The translations under genes were made by a program, and so were the position numbers. From Brevipalpus yothersi (Eukaryota; Arthropoda; Arachnida; Trombidiformes; Tenuipalpidae): DNA of 64,000 nt. The stretch is from the NCBI GenBank assembly GCA_003956705.1, contig QZCP01000191.1, forward strand, positions 1-64,000, in the 5' to 3' direction. This document shows, in pieces, positions 22,824 through 37,433 of this stretch. The notes beneath the pieces were generated by a model that saw only the letters and a list, made by a program, of their open reading frames with translations, was not told the origin of the DNA and searched no databases. Numbering within the stretch: the stretch's first letter is position 1; each line of letters opens with the position of its first letter.

Positions 22824-25800
22824 CTATAAAAGCAATGAATAGAAGGCTTGAGTGTGAAAATTGGTTGATAGAACTTTCAGGAAGGCTTGATATGAATGGT
22901 AAGGCAATAGGAAAAAAAACGAAATCAAAACTTGAACAGGTGAATGAAATAGATGTTCATGTAATGTAGTGTCTACAAGAATCTAATGATAAAATATGAT
23001 CATTTTCCAATAGCTTTTTGTGTGCTTATTGATCCTTTTTCTACTGCCTGACAAACTCATTTATTTGATTGAGGAATGTAACTTATTCAAAAGGGCAAGA
23101 AATGAATTTTTTCTTCCAATGTTTTCTCACGATGTGATACTTGTCCACCCTGATCCTGTCTTCTGGGTATTTTCAATTTATCTCTCTCTTTACATATGCT
23201 GGGTGAAAAAAATATCAATGAACAAATATGATAGATCAAGATGTGGAAGAAAAACAGAAAAGTTTACTGTCGGATTTTGAAATCGATCCTAGACATTTCA
23301 ATCTTCAAAAAGAATATATGAAAAGGATAGAGTGAGAAAAAGAGAGAGAGAATAAAAAGTTGAGAATAAAATTCCAATTGAATGCCGCTCTCTATTCTTC
23401 AAGTTTGAATGGTCTTGTTGAATATTTCGAATAGATGTTTGCACTTGATTGGACTGGACATGAAGCACACACATAACATACACAGCTATACTTTCGTTAG
23501 AAGATCGAGAGAAAAACCCACTTTTGCTTTCCTTTTGCTTCTCTTTCTTCTTCTTCTTCTTCTTCTTCTTCTTCTTCTTCTTCTTCTTCATCGTTTCCTT
23601 CTTTCCCTTGTCACTTGTCAAGTGAAGAAAAACGAGAAAATTCCAGGATATCTGGTCATGTATCATGTACACAAGTGAACCTACCAGTAGAAAATGACGA
23701 CTCGATAATGGAGATAAACTGGACTTTCGTGTGATCTCGATAAAAGATGAGTTTTGTAGTAAGAACTTGGAACAAGCATTCCTACGCGAGCCACATACAT
23801 AGACATGTACAGAAATACAAACTTTCATCTTGGTAAGTGTCTGATCGACTGGCTTGCAGTTGATTGGATTGGAAAGTAAAGCTTATATGTTGACAGGAAA
23901 ATATGAGAATCAAGCATGTTTCTTGATGAGAGGAGTACAGAAAGAGAGAAGAGAGAAGAGAGAAAATTCTCCTCTCAAATGAGACAAGCTTCAAAAAAAA
24001 GAGGTAGACTGAACACGTACTGGAAGAGGAATCAAGGATAAAAGGCTTCAAGTTCTAGTTTTACAGCAAAGAATATCAATTTTGTACTAATCTCATAAAA
24101 ATTTGAACCAAATTTATTATGGAGCATTTTAAAGAACTACTAATCTTGTTACTAGCATCTTGAGCGAGCAAGAGAGAGAGAGAGAAATATGTAAAAAGAA
24201 GAAAAACACACAATCTCTCTCTCTCTCTCTCAAACTAATAAAGTACATGAGAGAGAAAGAGAGTAACGATTGTTAATAAAAACTAATTTTTTTCCAAGCC
24301 TCCTACTAATCAGCAACAATTATTCGTACACCACATTGTCTACTTGAATCGATTTCATAGATACAATTAGATTAGGGCATATGTGTTCGAGAGAGGAGAA
24401 AATTCCACGAAAAAAGTGTAAAGCTGCCATGTGAAGATAAAGTAATTTCAGTTCAAGAAACAAAATAGATTTCATGGAATTCCATTTGCTCTTCATACAT
24501 CAAATAACACGATTCGGATTTTAGAATCGGCTCAGATGATGATGATAGATACTGGTATCAAGTTTATCTCGAATGATGCATGGAAGGTTTGATACAACGT
24601 GCTTCGAATCATGAAAACATTTTCACTCAAATGGAAGAAGATTGAGAGATTGAGAAGATGTTAAAAGTGGAAAAAGAAAGGAACCGAGAAATGTTGGTGA
24701 ATCAATTGACTTGTAATGCATTTAAAACAATCTGCTTACCTTGATTCACCGAAATGGACACAAAATCTCCTTCACCAGTGCTGGTTTGTCCATTATACAG
24801 TATTATTGCTGAATTAGAATAAACAGTGAACACCATTTCGATCTCCAATCGACGATGGGCTCTACATAGGCACGATAATTCTAAGGATGATTCACCGGAA
24901 AATGCGGGAATCGAAAATGTATCAGGCACAATGTTAAATGTTGGCTTGGTTGTTGTTGTGTATGATTGAATTTCCAGATCAGAATTGAGAAGTCTAACAT
25001 CTCGAGTTGATCGTGTTTGATCGATCATCAAGTCGGTAGTTCGATATTGATTGGAAGTTGATGAGGAAGATACTGATGATGAACCTAATGCCGATGATGA
25101 GGCAAGCATCGGACTTGTAGTATACTTGGCCATCCAGCCACTTGATGGGTTAAAATCAGCGATTGTTGATTGATTGTGAGGTGAACATGCACCTTTGTGC
25201 ATTATGGTCAACACTCGTTGCATTTTGCATGCATGATATTTCATATCACATTCACCTGTGTAAGTTGATCCATCGGATGCACATAGAGGACCATTTTCTT
25301 GTCCACCATTTGATTCCGAATTCTGTCCACAATTAGATTCACATACACACTTTGAGCCAAGACTATTGAATTTACGACAAACTGAACCATAAAGGCACAC
25401 CAGGTCATCACAGGAGGTGTCAATAAAATATTTAGTTAAATTTTCTGAAAAGCCAGATTAAAATGATATTACCATTTTTCAGTATGATTGGAATGATTAA
25501 ATATTGGGGGTAAATTCTTTTTTCATGATTAAAGGATAAATTATATCCAAAAAATCTCATGATTTTCCCTCACAATGTGCACTATTAGATAAATTCTCAG
25601 CATGGTCAAATTTGAATGAAAAAATTTAAATGATTAAATTAAATTTACCATGAAAACATCCTTCTGGTCCAAGAATTGTATCTTGTGGGCATTCATCACA
25701 TTTTGTTCCTTTAATCCCTTGTTTACATAAACAACGGCCGGTCATCTGTTCACAATCATCTCGAACTGATCCACTTCGATTGCATGAGCATGCTGTTCGT

Positions 25801-27860
25801 TTGGAGGCAAAAAGTGAGAATAGAATGACAATGGGGTTGATAATTTATGCCTTCAATTGATATTTTGACTAGATTTTGTAGCTCATATAAGCAAAAGAAA
25901 AAAAAATGAATCCTGATGATAAATTGGATGGATTCAATAGACTCATGTAGGATTGAAAAAGTTATGTTGTAAAGCAGAAAAAAGTGGAAAAAAAAGTAGA
26001 AAAAGCTAGCGAATCGCTCCAAAATGACAGAATCTACCAGATCATGATGAGAATTTTGAATTATTTAATGGGATTTATCTGATTATTTCTTTTTTTTTCA
26101 TCCATCTCTTTTTTGTTGGGAAACTATTCTCTTTCTCTCTCTCTTTCTCTTCATGAGGACATTGATTGTAAAGTTGTCTTTTTTTCTCATATTGATAAAT
26201 GTATATAGAGGCAAAATTGTGGAAAATTAGATACAAATAATCTTGGAATATTTTCTCCTTCTTCTCTCTTTCTCAGAATTTTCTCTTTTCCTAAAGAAAA
26301 TCTTATTTGCCAGTCAATTTGATGAATATCTAATCCTTAGTCTTCTCTTTTCATGATAGTATGGAGAAAGAGAGAGAGTATAGAAGAAGAATTTTCCCCC
26401 TTTTCTCCTTGCCTTGTTCATCTCTTAGCATCATGACTTTCATTCTTATACTAATTTCACCCGATAGTATCTCTACTTAATATGTAAATGTATGCGAAAT
26501 TATTCACAAGCTGAAATCAGAGAACTATTAACTTCAAGATAGGTGTGATTTCCTTCCAATAAAGTGAACTAACAAATGAGCAGCTATTTGGTTGAACCCC
26601 AAATTCATCACATCTATTCCTTGTCCGCTATGAAACGATATTGTCATGAAGCTGCATCTCAAATTCCAGCCAATTATTGGTGGTAGTTTGCAAAGATATG
26701 CAAAAGTTAAGATCAATTCAAGTCTCATATATTTATACATAACGGTATAATGATGATCATGAATACAATCAAGTCTTGATAATAGGGTCCCCAAGAATAC
26801 TGACAATTGAATGAGGTTTAAGTTGGGAAGATTAGCATCCAAATTGAACCAAAAATCTAATTTTTTTTCCATCAAAAAATTTCTAAACCAAGAATATTTA
26901 ACCAAAGAAACAGACAGAAAACTTACGAGTACATCCATTGATTCCCTCTGAGATCATATGAAGACCCCAATAACCAGGCTTACATCTATCACAATGAAGT
27001 CCACCTTGTAAGAGAACAGCAATTAACATTGGACAATAAATTATTTTTCAACCTCAAGATACCCAAAATGTTCATCCAACTTACCAACATTAGATCTACA
27101 AAAACATTGACTAGTGATGGGATCACATATAGCCGAATATGAACCAAGTTTATTACAATTACACTTGCTCGGACATCCAGCACCTTCTTTACCCAATGCT
27201 GTGGTCATTCCATCTGGACAACAGCCGAATGCAGTTTGCCGGCAATCTTCATCATGATCCGGCTCTCGGCAACATTTGGCAAATAATGGTTCCCGGTGAC
27301 AATAGCTGTTGGGTGGACAATGCTTTGATCGTGGTCCATCACCGCAAAAGTATTCCCTTCCAGTGATTGGATCAATTAATGGTGGCTCACCATTACATGG
27401 ACTGGAAGAGCCAGATTGTGGACACTTTTCCCGGGCAACTACTTGAATATCACGCTGTTTTCGGCATGCTTCACGCTGGAGAATACATTCATTTTCATAC
27501 AGATGACCATCACCACCGCACACATAATCGGCTTCACTTTCACTTGCCGGGCATCGATGTGGACACACACAATGGGCAACCCCTTCAGCATCGTAATCAC
27601 AAACGCCTCCAAATCGACAAGAAGTTTGATCACAGTTTTCCATGTATCCAGATACATAGCTCATCTCTGGAAATAATGAATGAAAGAAATGAAGTGAAAA
27701 CGATGTGTATTCATACCATACATAGCTTAAGAATATTTGGAATGTTCAGAATATTTATGCTTTCTCAGTGTATTATGTTCATTGAGAATGAATACAAATG
27801 TGAATGATGATACTGTGTTTTTCTTTTCGTTTCAAAATGAGCTACAAAATACATCGTTTA

Positions 27861-27904
<44 letters not shown>

Positions 27905-28363
27905 ATAAAGTGGTTTACTTGGCCATTGAGTTTGATATTGATGGAGAGATCAAAGGTTTCACTTAGGGCTAGTTACACGAGGGAATATGAGAATTCTGGC
28001 TGCAACATTATTTCATTATTCGCTGTATAGCCGGTAGGAATACGAATACTGAATGGTGGTGGAGGGAAAAAGAAGGATAGAAAATGAATAAAATTCTCAT
28101 GTAGATGATGGTAAGCATTGACCAAAGGGTATACCGATCTAATCATCATTCAGATTCCAATTCAAGTATCCCTAGTTTATTTTGTAAACACGCAAGGGAC
28201 TCGGCTAGTAGCTTTTATCCAACCTTTGAACCATTGTATCGGCCATTCACCATCGGTCATTCTGAATGTGACGTGAGAGTATTAGTATGAAAAGGGTCCA
28301 CAATGACCAGCAACAACAACCTTAGTCTCTCGATAGAACAGCTAACTTTCTTGACTACCAAGC

Positions 28364-28437
<74 letters not shown>

Positions 28438-28650
28438 ATCTCATCAACTATAAGCTCATCGATTGGAATAGTGATTAAGCGATCTTTGGGGAGCGATTAC
28501 ATAAACCCAGTGAAGTCTCATTCCAATGGTGTAGATAGATAGGAAGGTGTATGGAATCATTTCCTTTATGATTTTGATCATCTCATATCTTTTCCTCTCT
28601 GTCAAGCATTTGCCGGTAAGATTGAGAGAGAATGAGAAAATAAAGCAAGT

Positions 28651-28716
<66 letters not shown>

Positions 28717-31700
28717 TCCATGTCAGATATGCTATGTATGTGAAAGGGATGAGAATATTCATTTTTGCCATTCTCAAAAGTGCTTGACTCAAGAGAAACA
28801 TGTAAGAGCAAGACAGAAACCATATTGAAAGTCTGATATACTTCATTGGCAAGATAATCACGAACAAAACGCTATAGATATATATAAAAGATATCTCATA
28901 TATTTATCAAGTGTGACCGTGGGAGTAATGAAATGAAAAGACCTCCGAAAAAGAGTCCAACTTTGACCTCCTCAGGAGATATTCTTCTTCATCTTCATCT
29001 TCTTCTCCTTCCTTCTTCCTTCTTTTTCTCATCACCTACTATTGAGACGAGACAAAAGTTTCCACCAAAATCGCTCTTCAAACCTCATATATGTGTGTCT
29101 CCTGATATTATTTCAAGAGGAGCTGGTAAAAGAATACTATTCTCCAAAATCTATCCAGTCTTTCTTCTTGGAAAAGTATTCCCTCTTCAAACAGTTGGTG
29201 AAAAAAGAATTGATGGAGCTAATATGGAAGGACATCGAAAATGAGCCAAAATGTTCAGATAGCAAGAAAGAGGAATAAAGAGGAAGAAGAAAACTTATCC
29301 GAGCAAAATGGGAACATGGTCGAGATTAGAGATGAGCAAAGTAAAGGGAATGGGTAAAGAATGACAGTTTGTGTGTGTGGAAAGTAAGATATAAAAGAGA
29401 TAGAGAGAGACTTACTCATTTGCAGATCTTCTCTTTCTTGACACTCTCCAAAGAATGATATTGCAATGTCCATTCTTTGTCTGCATCCATCCAATCGTAG
29501 GTAACATTCATTTACATAAGTGACACCATGAGTAGAGCACACTGGCCGATTGATTGTCGGACACTCCTTGGGACACACACAAACACCATCCTCACAATGT
29601 GATCCATACTGGCAGTGGACATTGATGCACAGATCACAGATTCCCTTTGATGCGATGGAAATATATTGCTTTGAACGGCATGAAGCCAATCGAAGTTCAC
29701 AATCATTTGCATAAGTGTTACCATCAGTACCGCACACTGGATCGTCATTCTGTGATGAATATATTGCATGATAAATTAAGTAAATCAAAGAGGGACACAG
29801 AATTAAGTCACTTTCTCTCTGTGTGTGGTCAATGATTGTATCTTTGATGGTTATACTATTGTTATCAACTCAGATGATGGATAACAGAAAATTTTCACCA
29901 GATATTCATCTACTGTTTTCAGGCAATTTTTAGGATTCCAAAAAATTAGAAAAAAATGATCCAAAACAATCTAAACATCCTGACACATCAGTATCCGGAA
30001 AGAGGAAGAAAAGTACAAGCTACTCAATCGTTTGGATTCACTTTTGGGCAAACAGTAAATCCAATCGATTCATCATAACAAATTCTTTTAAGCCTTTAGG
30101 TGTTAAAGCAATGGAAACACTTCCCAACAATTTATTTCACAGCTCTTCCATGTTTTCATTTCAATTTCTCTCTCACTCTTCGAAACTATCGTGAACTATT
30201 CTAAACAAGAAAAAGAGAGAGCATTCTAATTTTCCAAAGCATAAGATAGTTCCAAAAATATCATCATTTGGGAGAATGAAGTTCTTTTCATCTGATCATG
30301 TTTGAATCAAATTAACCGGAAGAAACAGGGAAGCTTTGAAATGAAGAGATTGGTATAGAAATGATTAGATGTGAATCCATTGTTTTTTTTCTTTCTACAC
30401 TTTTCCAATATACAGAATTCTAGACAGTATTTTTGACAATTTAAGAGCTAAAACACCACAATGATAATGCCTCAGTCTCTTCATGTGTACACGTTTGCCT
30501 CTTGTATACCCCAAAAATACACTTTCGTCTTTTTCATAATCATCTCTATCTATCTCTTCCATTCTCGACCTACTTTTCCTTTTTATACCTCAAGGCTATC
30601 AAACACTTGGTCTACTATCGAGTGGACTATTATCTTTTATAGATAATATTATCATTGATGCTGATTGCTCGAATCGCATCGAATCGCATCGAATCGGTCA
30701 GGCCTTGGAGGTCTTTCTCATTCTCTTTCCTTCATTTCTGGACATGTCTGTCTGTTTGGGCAAGGTGATGATAGAATGAAAATAATCGAGATAGGGAAGA
30801 AAGTAAATCTACATGTACAAGATAAACTCAATGGCTCCAGCAGCGAAATGGAATGAAGATGATCATGAGGAGAGAGAGAGAGAGAATCAAATCACATTAT
30901 TTATGGGTAACAACAAAAATTGCCATGTTCTTATCATCATGAAGTTTCCATTTATCATGCTACTTGCTGGACCCAGGAAGATGAAAGGGCACACACGTTG
31001 CTAAAATGTGCTGTAGCTATTACTTACTGGAAGACATTCCTCTGGACAAAGACACTTGGCATGACCCAATACAATATCACAATTGGAATAGAATTGACAA
31101 TGAACATTGGAGCATCCTCCTGCATGAGAAGAAAATGGAAAAAAGAGAGAAAAAGAGAGTTAAGAATGATAATTTTATTCTACAGTGAAATGTGTCTGTG
31201 TATGAGAATCAACATTTTTAGCCAACAATCATCAACTATGATTAGTCTCGTAAGACGAGTGACTGTTATATGCAAATTAGCTGTAAATAATCATGATTAA
31301 AAGTGTACAAAAGAAAATTTGAGAGATATAAAAAGGTGAAGAAAAAAATAAGAGATATTATCTTAGTAGAGAGAGAGGAAAAAAGTGCGATTTGGTGTTC
31401 AAGTGTGGTTAGCTTTTCATCTCGTGATCCCCTTCAGCATCATAGATCAAAATTAAATTCATGAGACCATTTTTTCTCCATTCTTTCCTTTCTTTTCCGT
31501 GATAACGATAATCATTCTATGCAAAATTACATGTGCTAATGATAAAATCACGATGGATTTTTGACACTCTTAACGATACCTTGAACCCTTGATCATAATC
31601 AATCAAATTTTTTTGCTTTCACCTCACAACAATAGGCTCGAATGTATGATAAAAAGAAGGAGAAACATGTTTCTGGATGAGGATGAAAAGAAAAGAGGAT

Positions 31701-31927
31701 CAAAGAAGAGATGAAGGCAGGATGAGGATGTGGAGACCGTGATGTGCAGTATGTTCAGTATGGATGAGGAATTAGGATCACTCTTCTGAATCATCTGACT
31801 TTCGGTCCCTAATAGAGTTTGGCTTGTCAATGATGTTTGATTAACCATCTTAACCAATTATTTTGTGCGTAAAAAGGTCATGAAAAAGCTCATCTTGAAA
31901 GCGACTTTCCTCATCTCTTTCTCTCTC

Positions 31928-31973
<46 letters not shown>

Positions 31974-34900
31974 CTCTTGATCATTTCATCTTCATTTTCT
32001 CATCCAGCTTAGTTTGATTCCAAATGTTAGCTTCTAAAAGATGATAAAACATGGTGAACAAAAAGGTAGAGAGCTTGTGGAAAGAGAGGTAGAGAGTCAA
32101 AGAAAAGCTCTAATTTCGATGAATCGCCATCTTCATCTTCATTCTTCTGAGAGAGTATATTTTTCCAACTCAACAGAATGCATAAGCTTTTCAATTGAGA
32201 TCTCTTTTCTCTTGGTATTCTCTCTTCACCGATTCTACCTGCCAACTATTGGAAATTCTTTGACTTTGAGACTCCTGACAAGACATCGTTCCACAGTACC
32301 ATTATTGAAGAGGAGATATATATCTTAACTCTGCTCACAACTATATACCTTCACCATTATAAGGTTCTGCTATATCCATCAGCTTGAGGTGAAGTAGGAC
32401 TATGAATTTTTTTACATTTTTATTCCCCAAGCTCAGAACTGTATTTCATTGATATTCCTCTCCAAAATAGTATATCTGAAAGATTTCCACTCCTTCGGAA
32501 CCAAAATCCATGATAAATTGGAAATTCTATCAGTAAGTAAGAACCTCAATTCATGATTATTCCTTACACTATTCCTTATATTCTCCGTGTCAGTTAATCT
32601 GTCTAAGTCACACTACTGCAGATGCTGGAAAACTCATCATCCAGATGAAGCTACCTCCTAAGGATTTCTCTTGAATTGTCATTCAAAAAAAAGATAAATT
32701 CTTGTTGTTGTTGTTCATATATGCATGTATTGTGAATGACATGACAGGAGTCTATCTTTTTGAGGAAACGTTTGTGAAACTTTGCGTAAATTATTTTGAA
32801 TACAAGAGTACAAGTGAACATAAGAATGTAAGAGTAAATAAAAAATAGAAGAATAAGTGTAGAATATTCTATTTGGAAACAAAAAAGAATTCAAAAACAG
32901 TGAGTTGTGTTTGTATCAGCCATGAAAAGCAAGAAAAAGAGGTGAAAATAAATGGTATTATTGAACCAAAATTTTACTTTTCATTCTCATCTTATTTCAA
33001 CTTACCACAATTTTCGGCATGTACTTTTGTCAATGAGCGTCCCTCTTCACATGATTCACGTCGCATAACACATTCGTTGGTATAAAATGAGCCATCTGAG
33101 GCACAAATTGGATCATAATTGTGGGAACAATTTGGACATTGGCAAGTGGCCTGATTGTTTGATGAAGACACGATACAAACAGATCCATTATCACATTTCA
33201 CAATATCACAGGGATTTTTTGACGAAGTGTATTGCGCTGAAACTGTATGTGTAGGTGGAAATAAATAAAAAGAAGAGAAGAGAAGAGAGAAAAAAAGAAT
33301 CAGATATGTTATATATATAAAGAATTTGTGTGTTTTAGTAGACCGATTCTTTGTGATTCTTTTATCGTCATTCTGTAACTAGAACGACATGGATATATAT
33401 ATATATTCTTCATGAGCCTGGAACACTTGAAAGTGCAAAAAGTAAATAGTATCGATCACAATAGTTAATTGATGGTGGATAGAAGAGATACTGTGTCTCC
33501 ATGACCGGAATCTCTTAACTTTTGGCTTCCGGTGAACGGATGTCTTCAAAGTGAAGAAGAAAGCATCAACATTCTCAGTGTCAGGAGTGTCAATTTGATT
33601 CAATTCTATCGAAATAAGAGTAGCTAAGAGAAGAATCTATGAAAAGATCACGTTCTCCTATATATATAAACACACCTACACACACCTAGTAGTGGAGATT
33701 CTATCGATTGGAAATGTATCAATTGGCTAGATGAGGGTAAGCATTACAGATGAGGTAATTTTCAAGCAGAAGTGTAACATTTTTGCTTCACACTTTTTTT
33801 ATAAGTGTAGCATTTTGGTTAAGAAAAAACTGGTGAGAAAAAAAGAATTCAAAATAAACAGAGAGAACCTTCTTCAGTTAACTGACTTTATGGAGAGGGA
33901 ACAGAATTCTCCATATCTTAATGAATTGTATCAATACTTTCGAGTAGTGCTGCATAAGTATGAGATTTTTGGAAGATGAGGAAAACAAAAAATATCTAAT
34001 AGAAAGTTACAAAATCTTTGTCAAATCAGATCACGCTCAAGATATAGCAATCTGAAGAAGTTCAAACAGCCTGAGGGTGAAGCATATTATCATAGCATAC
34101 CTGTCTTGCATGCTAATGGAGAAATAGAGCTGTGAAAGAATAACTGTACCAGCAACATTATTATTATTACTACTATGTGTGTGTGTGTGAAAATATGATG
34201 CTGATTATTTGCATGATGTTATCAGAGTCTTCATCATCACTCTTTTTATTTTTCTCTGGAGCAAAATTTTTCTCTCCATCTCTCTTCCACACAGCCTACA
34301 TCTCATAATAACATGAATCATGTAAGAAACTCTTCATCAGTCGATTGGATAGACATATCGAGTTAGCAGTGTAATTAGGAAATCCTATTTTCAGTCTGAA
34401 TCCAGAGTGATAGAAGAGAAAGTGAATCCCAAATGAGAGAAAAAAGTGAAAAAGTATCGAGAATAGAAGGGAGAAAATGAAGCAAAAAGTGGAGAAGACA
34501 CAAAACATCATCAAATCATAGCCGTTTAGTGGCAAACGATTGGTAAAGCTAAATTATGCTTAATTATTAGCCACGAACATGTACAGAATATTGATTAAGC
34601 CACACAGATGAGCTCAAAGAATATAATATTGCTACTCTGTGAGATGCATGATCATACTGATGGTTATTTCAAATGGCTACCAGCCATGATATGGATACAC
34701 ACAATGTTATCCCCTTTCCTTCTGTCTCATCTGGTTGATTGTTCTCTTCTTCTACTTTTCACGCCATTCAACACTCACTCTTTTCGACCATAATCACTCT
34801 CTTTGCTTGATCAACTTTACCCAGTGTCTCATGAGATCGTGGAAAAGTCTATGGAAAAGTGCAAAACTGAAACCAAATGAAAAGCAAAGAGAATATAAAG

Positions 34901-36073
34901 AACATCCGAATCTTAACATTGAAGTTGAACACTGATCCTGAGAGAGAGAAAAAGGAAGCTCAACAGCAAAGAATCGGAATCAAACTTCTGTAGGTATATA
35001 TACCTCATGATGAGAACCACTCTTGTGACGAATGATTTTGTTTCCCTTATCGTTGAGAATATCAGAAGGCAAATAGATGTGCAAAGGATAACTGAATCTT
35101 TGGTTTTCCTCAGGAAATGAGAACTATTTTTTCAATTTTACAAGAGAGAGATAGAAAAAGAGAAAAAAGGCAGCTCATCACAAATGAAGACATGCTTCAC
35201 GATTTCAGTATTTCTCTCTCTTCACTCAGGATGATTTCATTCTGTTTCTGAATTTTTTCTTCTCTCTTCACTTGATTCAATGTAAAATTCTGATCTTGTT
35301 CCAGGGAAAGGGAATACTCGGTCAAAGAATCTAGAAATTTCAGTATGATAGGGAAATTTCAAAATTCTTCTCAATCCTTCTCGATAGAACCTCAGCTTTT
35401 TGTTCAAAATCAATCTTTATACACTGGATTTCATGACTTTATCTTCTCTGCATGGAAAAAGAGTGTGAACAACGGTCAAGATAACACAAGAGAGCTTATT
35501 GGATATCCAAATAAAAGATACTGAAAAAAAAAATTCTCGATATCCTTCTGTAGAAAGAGAAAGGCATAGAAAACTGTCCAAAATCCGGCTACTATCAGTT
35601 GCATTTTGGTGAACAACATTCGAATATACATTCAATATTATCAAGTGGTTTCGTCATCCAACAAGGCTTACTTTTCCACTGGAAGCGTTCAAATAGTGTC
35701 CATTAGTGATAGTAAACATTCCCAGCTCTCGACACTGAAATGGATCTAAAATGAAGCATTGGATCACTTCTTTTTTCATCGATGGGCCTATTCAGAAATC
35801 CTGTTGTTTGCCAAATTTCGTATTGACTTTGAAGGAGAAAAAAAGGAGAGAGATAGGGAAAAAATAAATGTGACTATGAAGAGTATAGAGTGGAGGAATA
35901 CCTCGTTCTTCCAGAAACAGAGTTGGTATGAAGCTGCATGATTCTTCTTGGACAAAACTACTATTGTTTCTATCTCAGTAGGGGAGATCAACAATATTCA
36001 GCTCCATGGGAGTTGATCAAACTATTATTGCTCCATTTTGGCACAGATTTACGTACGAGAATTTTTTCTTTCC

Positions 36074-36135
<62 letters not shown>

Positions 36136-37084
36136 AAATTATTGATTCACCGGTGCATACAGACACCCACATGAGTTGAATTGTGATCACTTGTGATGTA
36201 TTGGTCTGCATTCTATGCATTTCAATCAGCCTGAGAGCAGTGTTTCATGATCAAAAAATATATTGGAATTAATTCAACATTTTCGCATAATATAAACAGA
36301 GATTTTGCTGTTGATACTATTCAAAATTCATTTCATGTAAAGAAAAACAAGCATTTTCATACTATTGAGCCATCAGTTTTCTATACAAAGGAATATTTGT
36401 TTTTAGCAAATTTTCGTGCACTTTTTGTTGCTCTAAATTGCATGTTTTTTTACTGAAAAACTTTCAAATGGATGATTGATTTGTATCAATCGAATATGAA
36501 GACCATGAGATAGGGAAAGAAAGACAAATAATAATCTCGTGATCTCAATGAGTATCTTGGAATGAATCTCTGGGGAAGGTATTGTCTGTATAAAGAAGGA
36601 TGAAGTTTCAATGAACTTACAAGAGTTCAATCAAATGTGTTTCATTCAGCTATCGCAATTGTTGGAATGGATTATTGAATTGAAATTCTGAGATATTCCC
36701 GACAAAAGTGAAACAAATCTTTTTGTTAAGGCCTGAAAGTTTTTTGTATTTGACAAGTAGGCAGAGAGATGTTCCAATTCAGAGGTTCCCCGGGAAGGAA
36801 TCATAGTTTCAATATGCCTAAAATGTAGGCAAATTTTTGAACAAAATAATCCTCAAAATATCCATCTCTCTATGATAAAGAATGCGTACTTTTACCCGAA
36901 TAGAGTGAACAATTTTCAAGCCAAGAACAGGAATCGAAAAAGAATGAGTAATTTGCATATGAACACACAGGGAATGGATGAGAATCCAATAAAGCCTCAA
37001 GATAATGAAAAAAGCTGAGTGAGTAGAGAATAATGTAAACCGTTCATCTGCTCGCCCATGGATCCAATGGATTTTCCATGCCCA

Positions 37085-37120
<36 letters not shown>

Positions 37121-37376
37121 TTCCAACAATTTGGTGAAAAAAAAGTGTTTCTTAGGCACACTTCTCATGCAACACAGACAGATCGAGTGGAAGAGAGAGT
37201 GTATATATATTCCTTTTGAATGACAACAATAGGTTGAACAATGTTTCCCTCTCAAAAAGTGAGGCGAAAGAGTATTCCCAGCTACTTGAGAATGTCAAAT
37301 TCTTCTTCCTTTCTACCAAAGACTGTTGGATGCGCTAGGTGTTGGGTGGGAGTAGGAGGGAAAATAGAAGAGAATG

Positions 37377-37433
<57 letters not shown>

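Noticed and set aside
23298..23828. 176-codon minus-strand frame with poly-Lys
   Set aside because: The length comes from the (TTC)n repeat, the rest looks like random intron sequence, and it lies inside agrin intron 10.
26534..26938. 134-codon minus-strand frame next to agrin exon 8
   Set aside because: It overlaps the exon only at its edge and in another frame; the body is intron 8. The agrin frame at 26927-27004 explains the real coding signal.
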